A stretch of DNA of 64,000 nt from Ideonella alba. Its GTDB lineage: Bacteria > Pseudomonadota > Gammaproteobacteria > Burkholderiales > Burkholderiaceae_C. Shown in pieces: positions 1 through 12,041 of the stretch. Positions within the stretch are counted from its first letter, which is position 1. Each line of letters opens with the position of its first letter. Below the pieces are notes generated by a model. The model worked only from the letters and a program-made list of their open reading frames with translations. It was not told where the DNA came from and searched no databases. Position numbers and translations under genes: made by a program. The stretch is from the NCBI RefSeq assembly GCF_018069875.1, contig NZ_JAGQDF010000005.1:372001-436000 (forward strand), written 5' to 3'.

Positions 1-2903
<2,903 letters not shown>

Positions 2904-2934
2904 CCTGCACACCGGAGCAAGCAAGGACCCTGCG

Positions 2935-3207
2935 ATGTGCCGCAACATCAAGACGCTGTTCAACTTCGAGCCGCCGGCCACCGAGCTGGAAATCCGCGAC
3001 GCCTCGCTGCAGTTCGTGCGCAAGCTCAGCGGCTTTGCCGTGCCCTCGCAGGCCAACGAAGCCGCGTTTGAGCGCGCGGTGGAGGAGGTGGCCGCCGCCG
3101 CGCGCACGCTGATCGCCGGTCTGGTGACGAACGCGCCGCCCAAGGACCGCGAGGTCGAGGCGCGCAAGGCGCGCGAGCGCTCGGGGCGGCGCTTCGGGGG
3201 CGGCTAA
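2935..3207 (+). CDS. DUF2277 family protein
   Basis: This is a 90-residue soluble protein with the family-typical opening MCRNIKTLFNFEPPAT. A helical middle (ASLQFVRKLSGFAVPS) and a basic tail ending RRFGGG follow. DUF2277 proteins are small, widespread in proteobacteria and actinobacteria, and of unknown function. The length matches the family. The start was chosen at the ATG that gives the conserved MCRNI N-terminus; the frame extends further upstream into dnaE2 but that part is not conserved. It sits 31 nt after dnaE2 and 1 nt before the next gene, so it may be cotranscribed with both. Confidence 0.85.
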   Translation: MCRNIKTLFNFEPPATELEIRDASLQFVRKLSGFAVPSQANEAAFERAVEEVAAAARTLIAGLVTNAPPKDREVEARKARERSGRRFGGG

Positions 3208-3208
3208 G

Positions 3209-3538
3209 ATGCGCGGCATGCGCCCTGCCTGCCTCCTGCCCCTGACTGTGCTGCTGGCCCCCGCCTGGGCCGGTGCGGTCAGCTGCGAGGACCTGCGCGA
3301 GCAGGTGCTGGGCCGCTACCGTGCCAATGGCGTGGCCGATGTCCAGATCGACATCGTCGAGCCGGCCGCCCCGGGCCGTGAGGTCGGCCGCTGTGACCGC
3401 GGCGCCCACAAGCTGGTGTTGCGGACCCGGGGTGCCGGCGCCGCACCCGTGGCCGCTTCGGCGCCACCGCCGCGCGCGATCATCACCGAGTGTGACGACG
3501 GTCGCACCGTCACCACCGGCCGCTGCCGGCCCTCCTGA
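3209..3538 (+). CDS. Small exported DUF1161-like protein
   Basis: This is a 109-residue protein with a clear signal peptide (MRGMRPACLLPLTVLLAPAW, cleavage probably after AGA near residue 23). The mature part begins with a CEDLREQV segment, then a GVADVQIDIVEP strand and a GRCDRGAHKLV segment. This is the pattern of DUF1161, a family of small periplasmic proteins with a cysteine pair (the C of CEDL and the C of GRCD) that probably forms a disulfide. The C-terminal part contains two more cysteines (TECDDG, GRCRPS) in an extension after an Ala/Pro-rich linker. A second ATG three codons in is an equally good start. Function is unknown. Confidence 0.7.
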   Translation: MRGMRPACLLPLTVLLAPAWAGAVSCEDLREQVLGRYRANGVADVQIDIVEPAAPGREVGRCDRGAHKLVLRTRGAGAAPVAASAPPPRAIITECDDGRTVTTGRCRPS

Positions 3539-3548
3539 GCCGCACGCC

Positions 3549-3947
3549 ATGTCCGGACCCGCCCGCGCCGGCCTGTTCATCTACGCGGTCGATGCGCCGC
3601 GGCTGGCGGCCTTCTACGAGGCCGTGGCCGGCATGCGCCAGCTGCACCAGGCCGATGAGCTGTGGGTGTTGCAATCGGCGGACATCCAGCTGCTGGTGCA
3701 TGCGATCCCTGCGCCCATCGCGGCACAGATCACCGTCACCACGCCGCCGCAGCGGCGCGAGGACACGGCGCTGAAGTTCTTTTTCAGCGTGGCCGATCTG
3801 GCGCAGGCCGGCGCGCTGATCCAGCGACTGGGTGGCGAGTTGTTTGCCGAACGCTGGTCTGGCCCCGGCTTCATCATCGCCCACGCGATGGACCCCGAGG
3901 GCAATGTGTTCCAGCTGCGTGAGCCTCTGCAAGCCCCCGATGCGTGA
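3549..3947 (+). CDS. VOC family (glyoxalase/bleomycin resistance fold) protein
   Basis: This 132-residue protein shows the single-chain VOC layout: two beta-alpha-beta-beta-beta modules, the first starting at AGLFIYAVDAPRLAAFYEAV and the second around TALKFFFSVADLAQAGALI. It ends with the typical metal-site strand MDPEGNVFQLREP (Glu in NVFQLRE). The substrate cannot be told from sequence; relatives include dioxygenases, lyases and antibiotic-binding proteins. It starts 10 nt after the DUF1161-like gene and overlaps the next gene by 8 nt, so the small genes here form one transcription unit. The ATG used is the first one giving an intact first beta strand. Confidence 0.8.
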   Translation: MSGPARAGLFIYAVDAPRLAAFYEAVAGMRQLHQADELWVLQSADIQLLVHAIPAPIAAQITVTTPPQRREDTALKFFFSVADLAQAGALIQRLGGELFAERWSGPGFIIAHAMDPEGNVFQLREPLQAPDA

Positions 3948-4350
3948 CACCGCCTTGCTGATCCCGGTGTTCGTGCTGGCCGGCTGGACCGGCCTGGTGC
4001 TGCTCTACGTGGCCTTCAGCCGCGTGCGCGGCGGTGTGTCGCCGCGCGAGTACACGCTGGGCGAGTCCCCGCAGGTGCCGGCGCGCGCCCTGCTGGCCAA
4101 CCGCAACTACATGAACCTGCTGGAGCTGCCGCTGCTGTTCTATGTGGTGTGCCTGCTGGCCTGGGTGACGCCGCCGGTGCCCACCGCCGCGCTGCCGCTG
4201 GCCTGGGCCTATGTGGGCCTGCGCCTGTTGCACAGCCTGATCCACCTGAGCTACAACCGCGTGATGCACCGCTTCCTGGTCTTCGGCCTGAGCAACGTCA
4301 CGCTGCTGGCGCTGTGGGTGGTGGTGGGCCGGGCGGTGCTGGCCGGCTGA
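3940..4350 (+). CDS. MAPEG family membrane protein
   Basis: This is a 136-residue integral membrane protein with four hydrophobic segments, near residues 5-25, 60-80, 85-105 and 115-133. The second loop has the MAPEG-like [18 protein letters not shown] stretch, and [19 protein letters not shown] matches the conserved helix-3 region of bacterial MAPEG proteins (membrane-associated proteins in eicosanoid and glutathione metabolism). Bacterial members are mostly uncharacterised; some are glutathione transferases. The start ATG overlaps the stop of the VOC gene (8 nt), indicating translational coupling. Confidence 0.85.
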   Translation: MRDTALLIPVFVLAGWTGLVLLYVAFSRVRGGVSPREYTLGESPQVPARALLANRNYMNLLELPLLFYVVCLLAWVTPPVPTAALPLAWAYVGLRLLHSLIHLSYNRVMHRFLVFGLSNVTLLALWVVVGRAVLAG

Positions 4351-4363
4351 GCGCAGACCGCCC

Positions 4364-5260
4364 ATGCGCCGCCTGATCATCGCCTGGTTGCTGCTGCCGC
4401 TGACGGTGCTGGCCGCCGACTACAGCGGGCCGCTGTTCGACGCCCACCTGCACTACAACGTCGAGGCCTGGGACGGCCGCGCCGGCCCGCATCCACCGGC
4501 CGACGTGCGGCGCCGGCTGCAGGAGGCCGGCGTGCGCACGCTGCTGGCCAACTCGCGGCCCAACGAGGGCACCCATGTGCTGGCGCGCGACGCCGGCCTG
4601 CGCGAGGCCGGCATCCGCGTGGTGCCGCTGGTGCGCCTGTACCGCGACCGCAAGGACTACGACCACTGGTTCGAGGACCCGAGCATCGCCGCGATGGTCG
4701 AGACCGAGCTGGCGCGCGGCACCGCGGCCGGCCCGTTCCGCGGTCTGGGCGAGTTTCACCTGTACCGCTCGGCCGATGCCCGTGGCGCCGTGGCGCAGCA
4801 GCTGATGGCCCTGGCCGAGCAGCGTGGCCTGGTGGTGATGGCGCACTGCGACGACACCGCGGTCGAGCTGCTGATGGCCGCCACGCCCACCGCTGCGCAG
4901 CGCCTGCGCATGGTCTGGGCGCACACCGGCATCGACGGCGGCGCCGCCCCGGAGCGCGTGGCGGCGCTGTTCGAGCGCTACCCGGGCCTGGTGGGCGAGC
5001 TCTCGTACCGGCCCGGCCTGGTCTGTGCCGACGGACATCTGTGCCCGGCCTGGAAGGCGCTGATCGAGCGCTACCCGCAGCGCTTCCTGATCGGCTCGGA
5101 CACCTGGGTCAACGGCCGCTGGGAAGCCTACGCGGGCCTGATGCGCGACTACCGGCGCTGGCTGGGCGGCCTGTCGCCCGAGACCGCGCGGGCCGTGGCC
5201 TTCGACAACGGCGAGCGCCTGTTTCCGCCGCTGCCCGAACGCAGCGCTCAAGCCCGCTGA
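4364..5260 (+). CDS. Exported amidohydrolase-superfamily protein
   Basis: This 298-residue protein has a signal peptide ([19 protein letters not shown], cleavage after ALAA-type site near residue 18), followed at once by the metal-binding strand LFDAHLHYN (HxH near residues 28-30). Later metal or active-site strands are visible as [29 protein letters not shown] and [14 protein letters not shown], the last providing the catalytic aspartate. The layout fits the amidohydrolase-2/TatD-like TIM-barrel hydrolases. The substrate is unknown. Export to the periplasm is unusual for this superfamily and suggests a periplasmic ester or amide hydrolase. It follows the MAPEG gene by 13 nt. Confidence 0.75.
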   Translation: MRRLIIAWLLLPLTVLAADYSGPLFDAHLHYNVEAWDGRAGPHPPADVRRRLQEAGVRTLLANSRPNEGTHVLARDAGLREAGIRVVPLVRLYRDRKDYDHWFEDPSIAAMVETELARGTAAGPFRGLGEFHLYRSADARGAVAQQLMALAEQRGLVVMAHCDDTAVELLMAATPTAAQRLRMVWAHTGIDGGAAPERVAALFERYPGLVGELSYRPGLVCADGHLCPAWKALIERYPQRFLIGSDTWVNGRWEAYAGLMRDYRRWLGGLSPETARAVAFDNGERLFPPLPERSAQAR

Positions 5261-5296
5261 ACGCGCTGTCGCGGGGCCGGCGGCACAATCGTCGCC

Positions 5297-6019
5297 ATGG
5301 ATGACACCATCAACACCCTGCGCTGGCTGCCCGAGCAGGGCGCGCCGCAGCAACTCTTCCTGCTTTTTCACGGCGTGGGGGCCAATGCGGCCGACCTGGC
5401 GCCGCTGGCTGAGCAACTCCACCAGGCCTTTCCTCAGTCCGCGGTGCTGGCCTTCGACGGCTTCGAGCCCTTTGATGGCATCCCGGGCGGGGGGGCCGGC
5501 CGGCAGTGGTTCTCGATCCTGGGCGCGAACGACGGCAACCGGGCCCAGCGCGTGGCCGCGGTGATCCCGGCGCTGTCGGATCTGGTGCGCGCCGCCCAGC
5601 AGGCCACGGGGGTCGACCCGCAGGCCACCGCGCTGGTGGGCTTCTCGCAGGGCGCGATCTGCGCGCTGGAGCTGGCCCAGGCCCACGACGGCCTGGTCGG
5701 CCGCGTGCTGGCCTTTGCCGGGCGCTACGCCACGCTGCCCACGCTGGCGCCGCGCATGACCACGCTGCACTTCTTCCACGGCGCCGATGACGCGGTGATC
5801 CCGGTCCAGCATGCCCGCCAGGCGATCGAGCGGCTGGCGGCGATCGGCGGCGACGCGACGATCGACATCGCCAGCGGCATCGGCCACGAGATCGACACCC
5901 ATCTGCTGCGCAGCGCGCTGCTGCGCCTGTCGCGCCACATTCCGGCGCGCACCTGGGCCCAGGCGATGGGGGCGGCGCCGGGCCAGGGCGGCGCCGACGA
6001 CGACGAGCGGGAGGACTGA
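5297..6019 (+). CDS. Phospholipase/carboxylesterase family hydrolase (YpfH-like)
   Basis: This 240-residue cytosolic alpha/beta hydrolase carries the nucleophile elbow ALVGFSQGA (Ser near residue 117), an acid residue in HGADDAVIP and the catalytic His in ASGIGHEID. The oxyanion-side loop LLFHGVGANAADL is typical of the phospholipase/carboxylesterase family that includes E. coli YpfH and acyl-protein thioesterase. It probably hydrolyses short-chain esters or thioesters. A -10-like CACAAT lies 7 nt before the ATG. The stop overlaps the start of yaaA by one base (TGATG), so the two are coupled. The acidic tail DDDERED is not conserved in the family. Confidence 0.85.
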   Translation: MDDTINTLRWLPEQGAPQQLFLLFHGVGANAADLAPLAEQLHQAFPQSAVLAFDGFEPFDGIPGGGAGRQWFSILGANDGNRAQRVAAVIPALSDLVRAAQQATGVDPQATALVGFSQGAICALELAQAHDGLVGRVLAFAGRYATLPTLAPRMTTLHFFHGADDAVIPVQHARQAIERLAAIGGDATIDIASGIGHEIDTHLLRSALLRLSRHIPARTWAQAMGAAPGQGGADDDERED

Positions 6020-6795
6020 TGCTCTTCGTGCTGTCGCCCGCCAAGACGCTGGACTACGAGACCCCGCTGGACCCGCAGGTCGAGGCGCTGGCCACCCGGC
6101 CGGCCTTCGTGCCGCAGGCCGCCGCACTGATCGAGGTGCTGCGCACGCTGACCCCGGCGGACGTGGCCTCGCTGATGGACCTGTCGGACCCGCTGGCCCA
6201 GCTGAATGTGGCGCGCTACGCCGCCTGGCGCAGCCGCTTCACGCCGCACAACAGCCGGCCGGCGGCGCTGGCCTTTGCCGGCGATGTCTACGAAGGCCTG
6301 CAGGCCGGCACGCTGGACGTGGACGATCTGCGCTGGGCGCAGCAGCATGTGGCCATCCTGTCGGGGCTGTATGGCGTGCTGCGGCCGCTGGACCGGCTGC
6401 AGCCCTACCGGCTGGAGATGGGCACCCGTCTGGCCACGCCCGGCGCCAGGGACCTGTACGGCTACTGGGGCACGCAACTGGCCGAACACCTCAACGCCTG
6501 GCAGGCGCGCGAGAAGGCGCCGGTGCTGGTCAACCTGGCCTCGCAGGAGTACTTCAAGGCGCTGCCGCGCAAGGCGCTGCGGGCCCGCGTGGTCGACTGC
6601 CAGTTCGAGGATTGGAGCGCCGGCCAGTGGAAGGTGGTGAGCTTCTTCGCCAAGCGGGCGCGCGGCATGATGGCGCGCTTTGCGATCCAGCACCGGCTGG
6701 AGAAGGTGTCGCAGCTGCGCGACTTCGACACCGACGGCTATGCCTTCGATCAAGGGGTGTCGGACGAGAAACGGCTGGTTTTTCGCCGACGCTGA
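6019..6795 (+). CDS. yaaA: Peroxide stress protein YaaA (DUF328/UPF0246)
   Basis: This 258-residue protein matches YaaA over its whole length. It begins with the signature MLFVLSPAKTLDYETP, then has PLDRLQPYRLEMGTRL, NLASQEYFKAL and GYAFDQGVSDEKRLVFRR. In E. coli, YaaA belongs to the OxyR regulon and lowers free intracellular iron, limiting Fenton damage to DNA and protein. The start is fixed by one-base overlap with the esterase stop. A Fe(II)-dependent dioxygenase gene follows 14 nt downstream, so the two may be cotranscribed. No OxyR site was identified. Confidence 0.95.
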   Translation: MLFVLSPAKTLDYETPLDPQVEALATRPAFVPQAAALIEVLRTLTPADVASLMDLSDPLAQLNVARYAAWRSRFTPHNSRPAALAFAGDVYEGLQAGTLDVDDLRWAQQHVAILSGLYGVLRPLDRLQPYRLEMGTRLATPGARDLYGYWGTQLAEHLNAWQAREKAPVLVNLASQEYFKALPRKALRARVVDCQFEDWSAGQWKVVSFFAKRARGMMARFAIQHRLEKVSQLRDFDTDGYAFDQGVSDEKRLVFRRR

Positions 6796-6809
6796 CACAA
6801 TATCGGTCC

Positions 6810-7748
6810 ATGGCTGCGAGCACCTCGACCGGACAACAGTCGGCCCAGCAGGCGGTGACGCCCCAGCTGCGCCAGTGGATCATCGCCCAGGCCCAGGCCG
6901 GCTGCCGTCCCGAGGACGTGCTGGCCGCGATGCAGGCCGCCGGCTGGAACGAGGACGTGGCGATCCGCGCCCTCGAGGACACGCTGGCCCAGCACCTGGC
7001 CAGCCAGTCGGCACCCGCGCCGGCACCCACGCCCGTGGCGCCGGCCCAGACCACTCAGACGGCCCGGCATGCCCAGCCTGAACCCCAGGCCACCGCGGTG
7101 CCCGAGCCCAGCCTGGCCGGTGAGCCCACGGTGCTGTGGGCCGGTGACCGCCAGGTGCAGGTGCTGATGACCAGCAAGCTGCCGCGGGTGGTGGTCTTCG
7201 GCGGCTTCCTGTCCGACGAGGAGTGCGACGAGCTGGTGGCGCTGGCCTCGCCGCGCATGGCGCGCAGCGAGACCGTGGTCAACCTGACCGGCGGCTCCGA
7301 GGTCAATGACGTGCGCACCAGCGACGGCATGTTCTTCCAGCGCGCCGAGAACGAGCTGTGCGATCGCATCGAGCGGCGCATCGCCACCCTGGTGAACTGG
7401 CCGGTCGAGAACGGCGAGGGGCTGCAGGTGTTGCACTACCGGCCGGGCGCGCAGTACGAGCCGCACTACGATTACTTCGATCCTTCGCACCCCGGCACCG
7501 CCACGATCCTGGCGCGCGGCGGCCAGCGCGTGGGCACGCTGGTGATGTACCTGAACACGCCCGAGGCTGGCGGCGGCACCACCTTCCCGGACGCCGGGCT
7601 GTACGTGGCGCCGCGCAAGGGCAACGCGGTGTTCTTCAGCTACGACCGCCCCCACTCGGCCACCCGCACGCTGCACGGCGGCGCGCCGGTGATCGCTGGT
7701 GAGAAATGGGTCGCCACCAAGTGGATGCGTCAGGGCGAGTTCATCTGA
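6810..7748 (+). CDS. 2-oxoglutarate/Fe(II) prolyl-4-hydroxylase-like dioxygenase
   Basis: This 312-residue protein has two parts. Residues 12-60 form a UBA-like three-helix segment (AQAGCRPEDVLAAMQAAGW), followed by an Ala/Pro/Gln-rich linker to about residue 105. The C-terminal half is a P4Hc double-stranded beta helix: iron ligands HYDYFD (H218, D220 approx.) and a distal His in SYDRPHSATRTLHGG, and a 2-oxoglutarate-binding Lys in GEKWVATKW. It should hydroxylate proline or another residue in a protein target. Bacterial relatives modify EF-Tu or are uncharacterised. The ATG at 6810 follows a CACAATATC hexamer region by about 8 nt; the longer upstream frame overlaps yaaA and was rejected. 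The 3' end overlaps the convergent next gene by 8 nt. Confidence 0.88.
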   Translation: MAASTSTGQQSAQQAVTPQLRQWIIAQAQAGCRPEDVLAAMQAAGWNEDVAIRALEDTLAQHLASQSAPAPAPTPVAPAQTTQTARHAQPEPQATAVPEPSLAGEPTVLWAGDRQVQVLMTSKLPRVVVFGGFLSDEECDELVALASPRMARSETVVNLTGGSEVNDVRTSDGMFFQRAENELCDRIERRIATLVNWPVENGEGLQVLHYRPGAQYEPHYDYFDPSHPGTATILARGGQRVGTLVMYLNTPEAGGGTTFPDAGLYVAPRKGNAVFFSYDRPHSATRTLHGGAPVIAGEKWVATKWMRQGEFI

Positions 7749-8994
7749 GGTAGAGCGCCAGCGCCGCGGCGGCCAGCTGGGCCGCCAGGCCGACCCCCAC
7801 CAGCGCGCCGAAGCGCCTGCCGCCACTGGCCAGCGCGGCCACCGCGCGCACCGCGCTGTTCGACAGCAGCGCCGCCCAGACCCCCCAGATCGCCGTGCCC
7901 GGGGCCAGACCACCCGAGGACAAGCCGCCCAGCGCGGCCATGGCAGCGTGCGCGTCGGCCACGCCGGCCAGCGCGGCACCGGCCACCACGCCGCGCTCGC
8001 CCAGCCAGCGCCCGGCGGCGCCCAGCAGCAGCGTGGCGGTGACGATCATCAGGGCCACCGCAGCGGCCTCGCGCACCCGCAGCATCGCGCTGTCCGCCGG
8101 CGGGCGCGCCTCGGTGGGCGCCTCGCCCAGGCTCAGCCAGGCGACCAGCGCCAAGGCGACGGCAGCGCCGGCCAGCGCCGCCGGCAGCAGCAGCCAGGCC
8201 AGCGGCGGGGCGATGGCGCCCAGGATCATCATGGACTGGATCCAGGTGGCGGCGCTGGAGGCCAGCGCGCCGGCCTGGGCGGCGCGCAGCGGCACGTCGC
8301 CATGGCGCGCCCGGGCGCCGATCGAGGCGATCGTCGCCAGGCTGGAGACGAAGCCGGACAGGAACCCTGACAGCGCCAGCCCCGTGCGCGCGCCGAACAG
8401 GCGCAGCGCCACATGGCCGACCGCCTGCAGCAGCAGGATCAGCAGCACCAGCGCGGCCAGACGCCGCAGATCGGCGCCGCCCAGCCAGGCCTGCGGTCCC
8501 GCCGGCAGCAGCGGCACCGCCACCAGGGCCAGCGCGGCCAGCAGCAGGCCGTCGTGCAGCTCATGCTCGGTCAGCACCCGGGTGGCGAAATGGTGCAGGC
8601 GGCCACGCGCCGCCAGCAGCAGGGCCAGCAGCGCGCCGGCCCCGGCGCCCCAGGCCGGCGCGCTCATGCACAGCAGGCCGATGAGGTAGGTCGCGCACAG
8701 CGCCAGCTCGGTGGTCAGGCCGGGGTCGCGTGCGGCGCTGCGCCAGTAGGCCGCCACCGCCAGCGCGCCCACCATGGCCCCGCCCAGCAGCAACAGACCC
8801 GGCGCCGCCAGGGCCTGCGACAGACCCTGGGCCAGCGCACCCAGCAGGGCCACCACGGTGAAGCTGCGGATGCCGGCGGCCTGGCGATCGGGCCCCTCGC
8901 CCTTGCGCCGCTCGCGCTCCAGGCCCACCAGCAGGCCCACGCCCAGCGCCGCCGCGGCGCCGGCCAGGGGGCCGTCGGCCAGTGGCAGGCTCAT
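7741..8994 (-). CDS. MgtC/SapB and DUF4010 domain membrane protein
   Basis: This polytopic inner-membrane protein of 417 residues has about twelve hydrophobic segments. The N-terminal part carries the MgtC-type signature GLLVGLERERRKGEG followed by GIRSFTVVALLGAL. The C-terminal two thirds (SGFLSGFVSSLATIASIG, DAHAAMAAL) match DUF4010. MgtC-type domains are linked to magnesium limitation and virulence in other bacteria; for the DUF4010 fusion the function is unknown. The ATG at 8994 is preferred over the adjacent TTG, because it overlaps the upstream gene's stop by one base (TGATG) and starts MSLPLADG. Translational coupling with the beta-CASP protein is therefore likely. Confidence 0.85.
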   Translation of the reverse strand: MSLPLADGPLAGAAAALGVGLLVGLERERRKGEGPDRQAAGIRSFTVVALLGALAQGLSQALAAPGLLLLGGAMVGALAVAAYWRSAARDPGLTTELALCATYLIGLLCMSAPAWGAGAGALLALLLAARGRLHHFATRVLTEHELHDGLLLAALALVAVPLLPAGPQAWLGGADLRRLAALVLLILLLQAVGHVALRLFGARTGLALSGFLSGFVSSLATIASIGARARHGDVPLRAAQAGALASSAATWIQSMMILGAIAPPLAWLLLPAALAGAAVALALVAWLSLGEAPTEARPPADSAMLRVREAAAVALMIVTATLLLGAAGRWLGERGVVAGAALAGVADAHAAMAALGGLSSGGLAPGTAIWGVWAALLSNSAVRAVAALASGGRRFGALVGVGLAAQLAAAALALYLR

Positions 8995-10370
8995 CAAGGC
9001 AGAAAGCGTCCGCCCTGCGGTGGCACCCGCACTGCCCAGCCCAGCTCGCGCGCAATCCGTTGGCGCAAGGCGTCGGCCGCCTCCGGCTCGCCGTGCACCA
9101 CGTAGGTCTGGCGGGGCGGCCGCGGCAGGTGGCGCAGCCAGGCCATCAGTTCGTCGGCGTCGGCGTGGCCCGACAGGCCCGACAGGTGCTCCACCCGGGC
9201 GCGGATGGGGATGAACTCGCCGTGGATCTTCACGTCGGCCGCACCGCCCACCATCAGCGCACCGCGGCTGCCGCCGACCTGGAAACCGGCGAAGACGATG
9301 GCATGGCGCGGGTCCGGCGCCATCGCCTTGAGGTGGTTCAGGACCCGCCCGCCGGTGGCCATGCCGCTGGCCGAGATGATCACTGCCGGCAGGCGCCCGG
9401 CCTGTTGCGAGCGTGCCAGGCGCTGCGACTGTGCGCCGGTGGTGACCAGCGTCACGTGTTCCACCAGCCGCGCCATTTCGCCCTGGGGCACGCGCAGCAG
9501 CTGGCGGTGGCGGCGGTAGAGCTCGGTGGCCTCGATGGCCATCGGGCTGTCCAGGAAGACCGGCAGCCGCGCCGGGATCTCGCCGTGGCTCTTCAGGCGC
9601 TGCAGGGCCAGCAGCAAGGCCTGGGCACGCCCGACGGCAAAGGCCGGCAGCAGCACCGAGCCGCCGCGGCCGATGGTGTCGCGCACGATCGCCCCCAGGC
9701 GGGCCACGTCGTCCTCCTGCGGGTGCAGGCGGTTGCCGTAGGTGGATTCGATGAGCAGCACATCGGCTTCGGGCGGGTTGGCCGGCGGCGGCATCAGCAG
9801 GTCCGCCTGGCGGCCCAGGTCGCCGGAGAACAGCAGCCGCTCGCCGGACTGGCTGAGCAGCACGCTGCAGGCGCCCAGCAGGTGGCCGGCGGGCACCAGT
9901 TGCAGCGCCAGGCCGCCGCCCAGGGACTTGGCGCGGCCCGGCGTGACGCTGACGAACTGCTTCATCGCGCTGCGGGCGTCGGCCTGGGTGAACAAGGGCA
10001 GCGCCTTGGCGTGGCGGCTGAAGCCCTGCCGATTGGCGCGCCGGGCGTCTTCTTCCTGCAGGTGGGCGGCGTCGAGCAGCAGCACCTCGGCCAGGTCACG
10101 GGTGGCGGGGCTGCTGTAGATGGGGCCGCGGTAGCCGTGGCGCACCAGGGCCGGCAGCCAGCCGCTGTGGTCCAGGTGGGCGTGGCTGAGCACCACGGCG
10201 TCGAGCGAGCGCACATCGAAGCCCGGTGGCGCCCAGTTGCGCTCGCGCAGGACCTTGAAGCCCTGGAACAGGCCGGCGTCGAGCAGCACGCGCCGCCCGT
10301 TCCAGTCGATCAGGTGGCGCGAGCCGGTGACGCAATCGGCGGCACCGAGGAAGTCGATCTGCAGGCTCAT
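8994..10370 (-). CDS. Beta-CASP metallo-beta-lactamase fold nuclease-like protein
   Basis: This 458-residue protein has the full set of motifs of bacterial beta-CASP RNA-processing proteins (CPSF73/YsgA-like). The metal site is SHAHLDHSG (near residue 59), with later ligands in AGHLLGA and LFSGDLG. The beta-CASP region includes IESTYGNR, then SGLSGHADADEL and YVVHGEPEA; the C-terminal RNA specificity loop (Zn-dependent MBL RMMBL) is also present. Such proteins act as 5'-3' exonucleases or endonucleases on RNA. The start at MSLQIDFLGAAD gives the conserved first strand. The DUF4010 gene follows with one-base overlap, and the RNA helicase rhlE lies 70 nt upstream in the same direction. Confidence 0.9.
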   Translation of the reverse strand: MSLQIDFLGAADCVTGSRHLIDWNGRRVLLDAGLFQGFKVLRERNWAPPGFDVRSLDAVVLSHAHLDHSGWLPALVRHGYRGPIYSSPATRDLAEVLLLDAAHLQEEDARRANRQGFSRHAKALPLFTQADARSAMKQFVSVTPGRAKSLGGGLALQLVPAGHLLGACSVLLSQSGERLLFSGDLGRQADLLMPPPANPPEADVLLIESTYGNRLHPQEDDVARLGAIVRDTIGRGGSVLLPAFAVGRAQALLLALQRLKSHGEIPARLPVFLDSPMAIEATELYRRHRQLLRVPQGEMARLVEHVTLVTTGAQSQRLARSQQAGRLPAVIISASGMATGGRVLNHLKAMAPDPRHAIVFAGFQVGGSRGALMVGGAADVKIHGEFIPIRARVEHLSGLSGHADADELMAWLRHLPRPPRQTYVVHGEPEAADALRQRIARELGWAVRVPPQGGRFLP

Positions 10371-10440
10371 CGGGAGGGGGCCAAGGCCAGAGTCTCCCGC
10401 GAGTGTGGCACCACCCAATGGCGGTGCCCAGGGGGCTGGA

Positions 10441-11892
10441 TCAACGGCGGCCGCTGCCGCCGCCCCCCTGGCCGCCCGAGCCGCGCGGGCGCGAGGCGCC
10501 GCCGCCGGCCGGCCGGCCACCGCCGCCGGTCTGCGGACGGGCCGCGCCGCGGCCCGGCGCCTGCCCCGCCGGCCGAGCGCCGCCCTGGCCGGCCGAGGCC
10601 GGCGGACGCGGGCCGCGCGGCGCGCCCTGCGGGCCGCCCCGGCCACCGCCGCCACCGCCACCGGGGCGACCACCACGGCCGCCGCCACCGGCGCCCACGC
10701 CGATGGTCATGCGCCGCCCCAGCACGATCGGCTCGGGCTTTTCACCGGCCGGCGGCTCGAAGCCGGGAATGGTCTGGCGCGGGATCTCGCGCTTGATCAG
10801 CTTCTCGATGTCGCGCAGGAACTGCTCCTCGTCGACGCAGACCAGCGAGATCGCCTCGCCCTGGGCGCCGGCGCGGCCGGTGCGGCCGATGCGGTGCACA
10901 TAGTCCTCGGGCACATTGGGCAGCTCGAAATTGACGACGTGGGGCAACTGGTCGATGTCGATGCCGCGCGCGGCAATGTCGGTGGCCACCAGCACCTGCA
11001 GCGTGCCAGCCTTGAACTCGGACAGCGCCTTGGTGCGTGCGCCCTGGCTCTTGTTGCCATGGATGGCCATGGCGGTGATGTCTTCCTTGTTCAGGAACTC
11101 GGCCAGGCGGTTGGCGCCGTGCTTCATGCGGGTGAAGACCAGCACCTGGTGCCAGTCGCCCTGGCGGATCAGGTGGGCCAGCAGCTCCTTCTTGCGCTCG
11201 CGGCCGACCGGGTGCACCTTCTGGGCGATGGCGTCGTTGGTCTGGTTGCGCCGGGCCACCTCGATCAGCTGCGGCTGGTTCAGCAGGCGGTCGGCCAGGG
11301 CCTTGATCTCGTCGCTGAAGGTGGCGCTGAACAGCAGGCTCTGCTTCTGCTTGGGGACGATGGCCAGGACCTTCTTGATGTCATGGATGAAGCCCATGTC
11401 CAGCATGCGGTCGGCCTCGTCGAGGATGAAGATCTCGACGTGGCTCAGGTCCAGCGTGCCCTGCTGGTGGTGGTCCAGCAGGCGGCCGGGGGTGGCCACC
11501 AGGATGTCCACGCCCTTGCGCAGGCGGTCGATCTGCGGCTGCATGCCCACGCCGCCGAACATCACCATGCTGGTCAGCGGCAGGTACTTGCCGTAGGTGC
11601 GCACGCTTTCCTCGACCTGGGCGGCCAGTTCGCGGGTGGGCGTGAGGATCAGCGCGCGGATCGCGATGCGGCCACGCGCGTCCTTCTTGTGGCCGGCGGC
11701 GGCCAGGCGGTGCAGCGTGGGCAGCGTGAAGCCGGCGGTCTTGCCGGTGCCGGTCTGGGCGCCGGCGAGCAGGTCGCCGCCGCTCAGCACCATCGGGATG
11801 GCCTGGGCCTGGATCGGCGTGGGGTGGTCATAGCCCTGATCGCGCACGGCGCGCAGCAAGGGTTCGGCAAGGCCGAGTTGGTCAAAGGTCAT
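10441..11892 (-). CDS. rhlE: DEAD-box ATP-dependent RNA helicase RhlE
   Basis: This 483-residue helicase contains all DEAD-box motifs: the Q motif ([14 protein letters not shown]), Walker A AQTGTGKT near residues 41-48, [12 protein letters not shown] near residue 157, SAT near 189, and the second RecA domain with [11 protein letters not shown] and [10 protein letters not shown]. From about residue 400 the tail is rich in Gly, Arg and Pro (RGG-type, RNA-binding), as in RhlE of beta- and gammaproteobacteria. RhlE functions in ribosome assembly and RNA decay, often at low temperature. The start MTFDQLGL is the family start; the longer frame upstream is not conserved. A 272-nt gap separates it from the divergent GGDEF-EAL gene. 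Confidence 0.95.
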   Translation of the reverse strand: MTFDQLGLAEPLLRAVRDQGYDHPTPIQAQAIPMVLSGGDLLAGAQTGTGKTAGFTLPTLHRLAAAGHKKDARGRIAIRALILTPTRELAAQVEESVRTYGKYLPLTSMVMFGGVGMQPQIDRLRKGVDILVATPGRLLDHHQQGTLDLSHVEIFILDEADRMLDMGFIHDIKKVLAIVPKQKQSLLFSATFSDEIKALADRLLNQPQLIEVARRNQTNDAIAQKVHPVGRERKKELLAHLIRQGDWHQVLVFTRMKHGANRLAEFLNKEDITAMAIHGNKSQGARTKALSEFKAGTLQVLVATDIAARGIDIDQLPHVVNFELPNVPEDYVHRIGRTGRAGAQGEAISLVCVDEEQFLRDIEKLIKREIPRQTIPGFEPPAGEKPEPIVLGRRMTIGVGAGGGGRGGRPGGGGGGGRGGPQGAPRGPRPPASAGQGGARPAGQAPGRGAARPQTGGGGRPAGGGASRPRGSGGQGGGGSGRR

Positions 11893-12041
11893 GGGGCTCT
11901 TCGCGAGCGGGCACGCCCATCGGCCGGCAAGTGATGCCGGCAACCAGCCTGGGTCGCGCGGATGAGGGACGGACGGCGGGGATGCCGGCCGGGTCGGAAT
12001 CGACATGCGCCGTCGGGCTGGAGCCGTCGACGCCTGGCGCC

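Noticed and set aside
4298-6127. Open frame of about 600 codons on the minus strand opposite the amidohydrolase and esterase
   Set aside because: Shadow of real genes; Arg/Ala/Gln-rich sequence without motifs.
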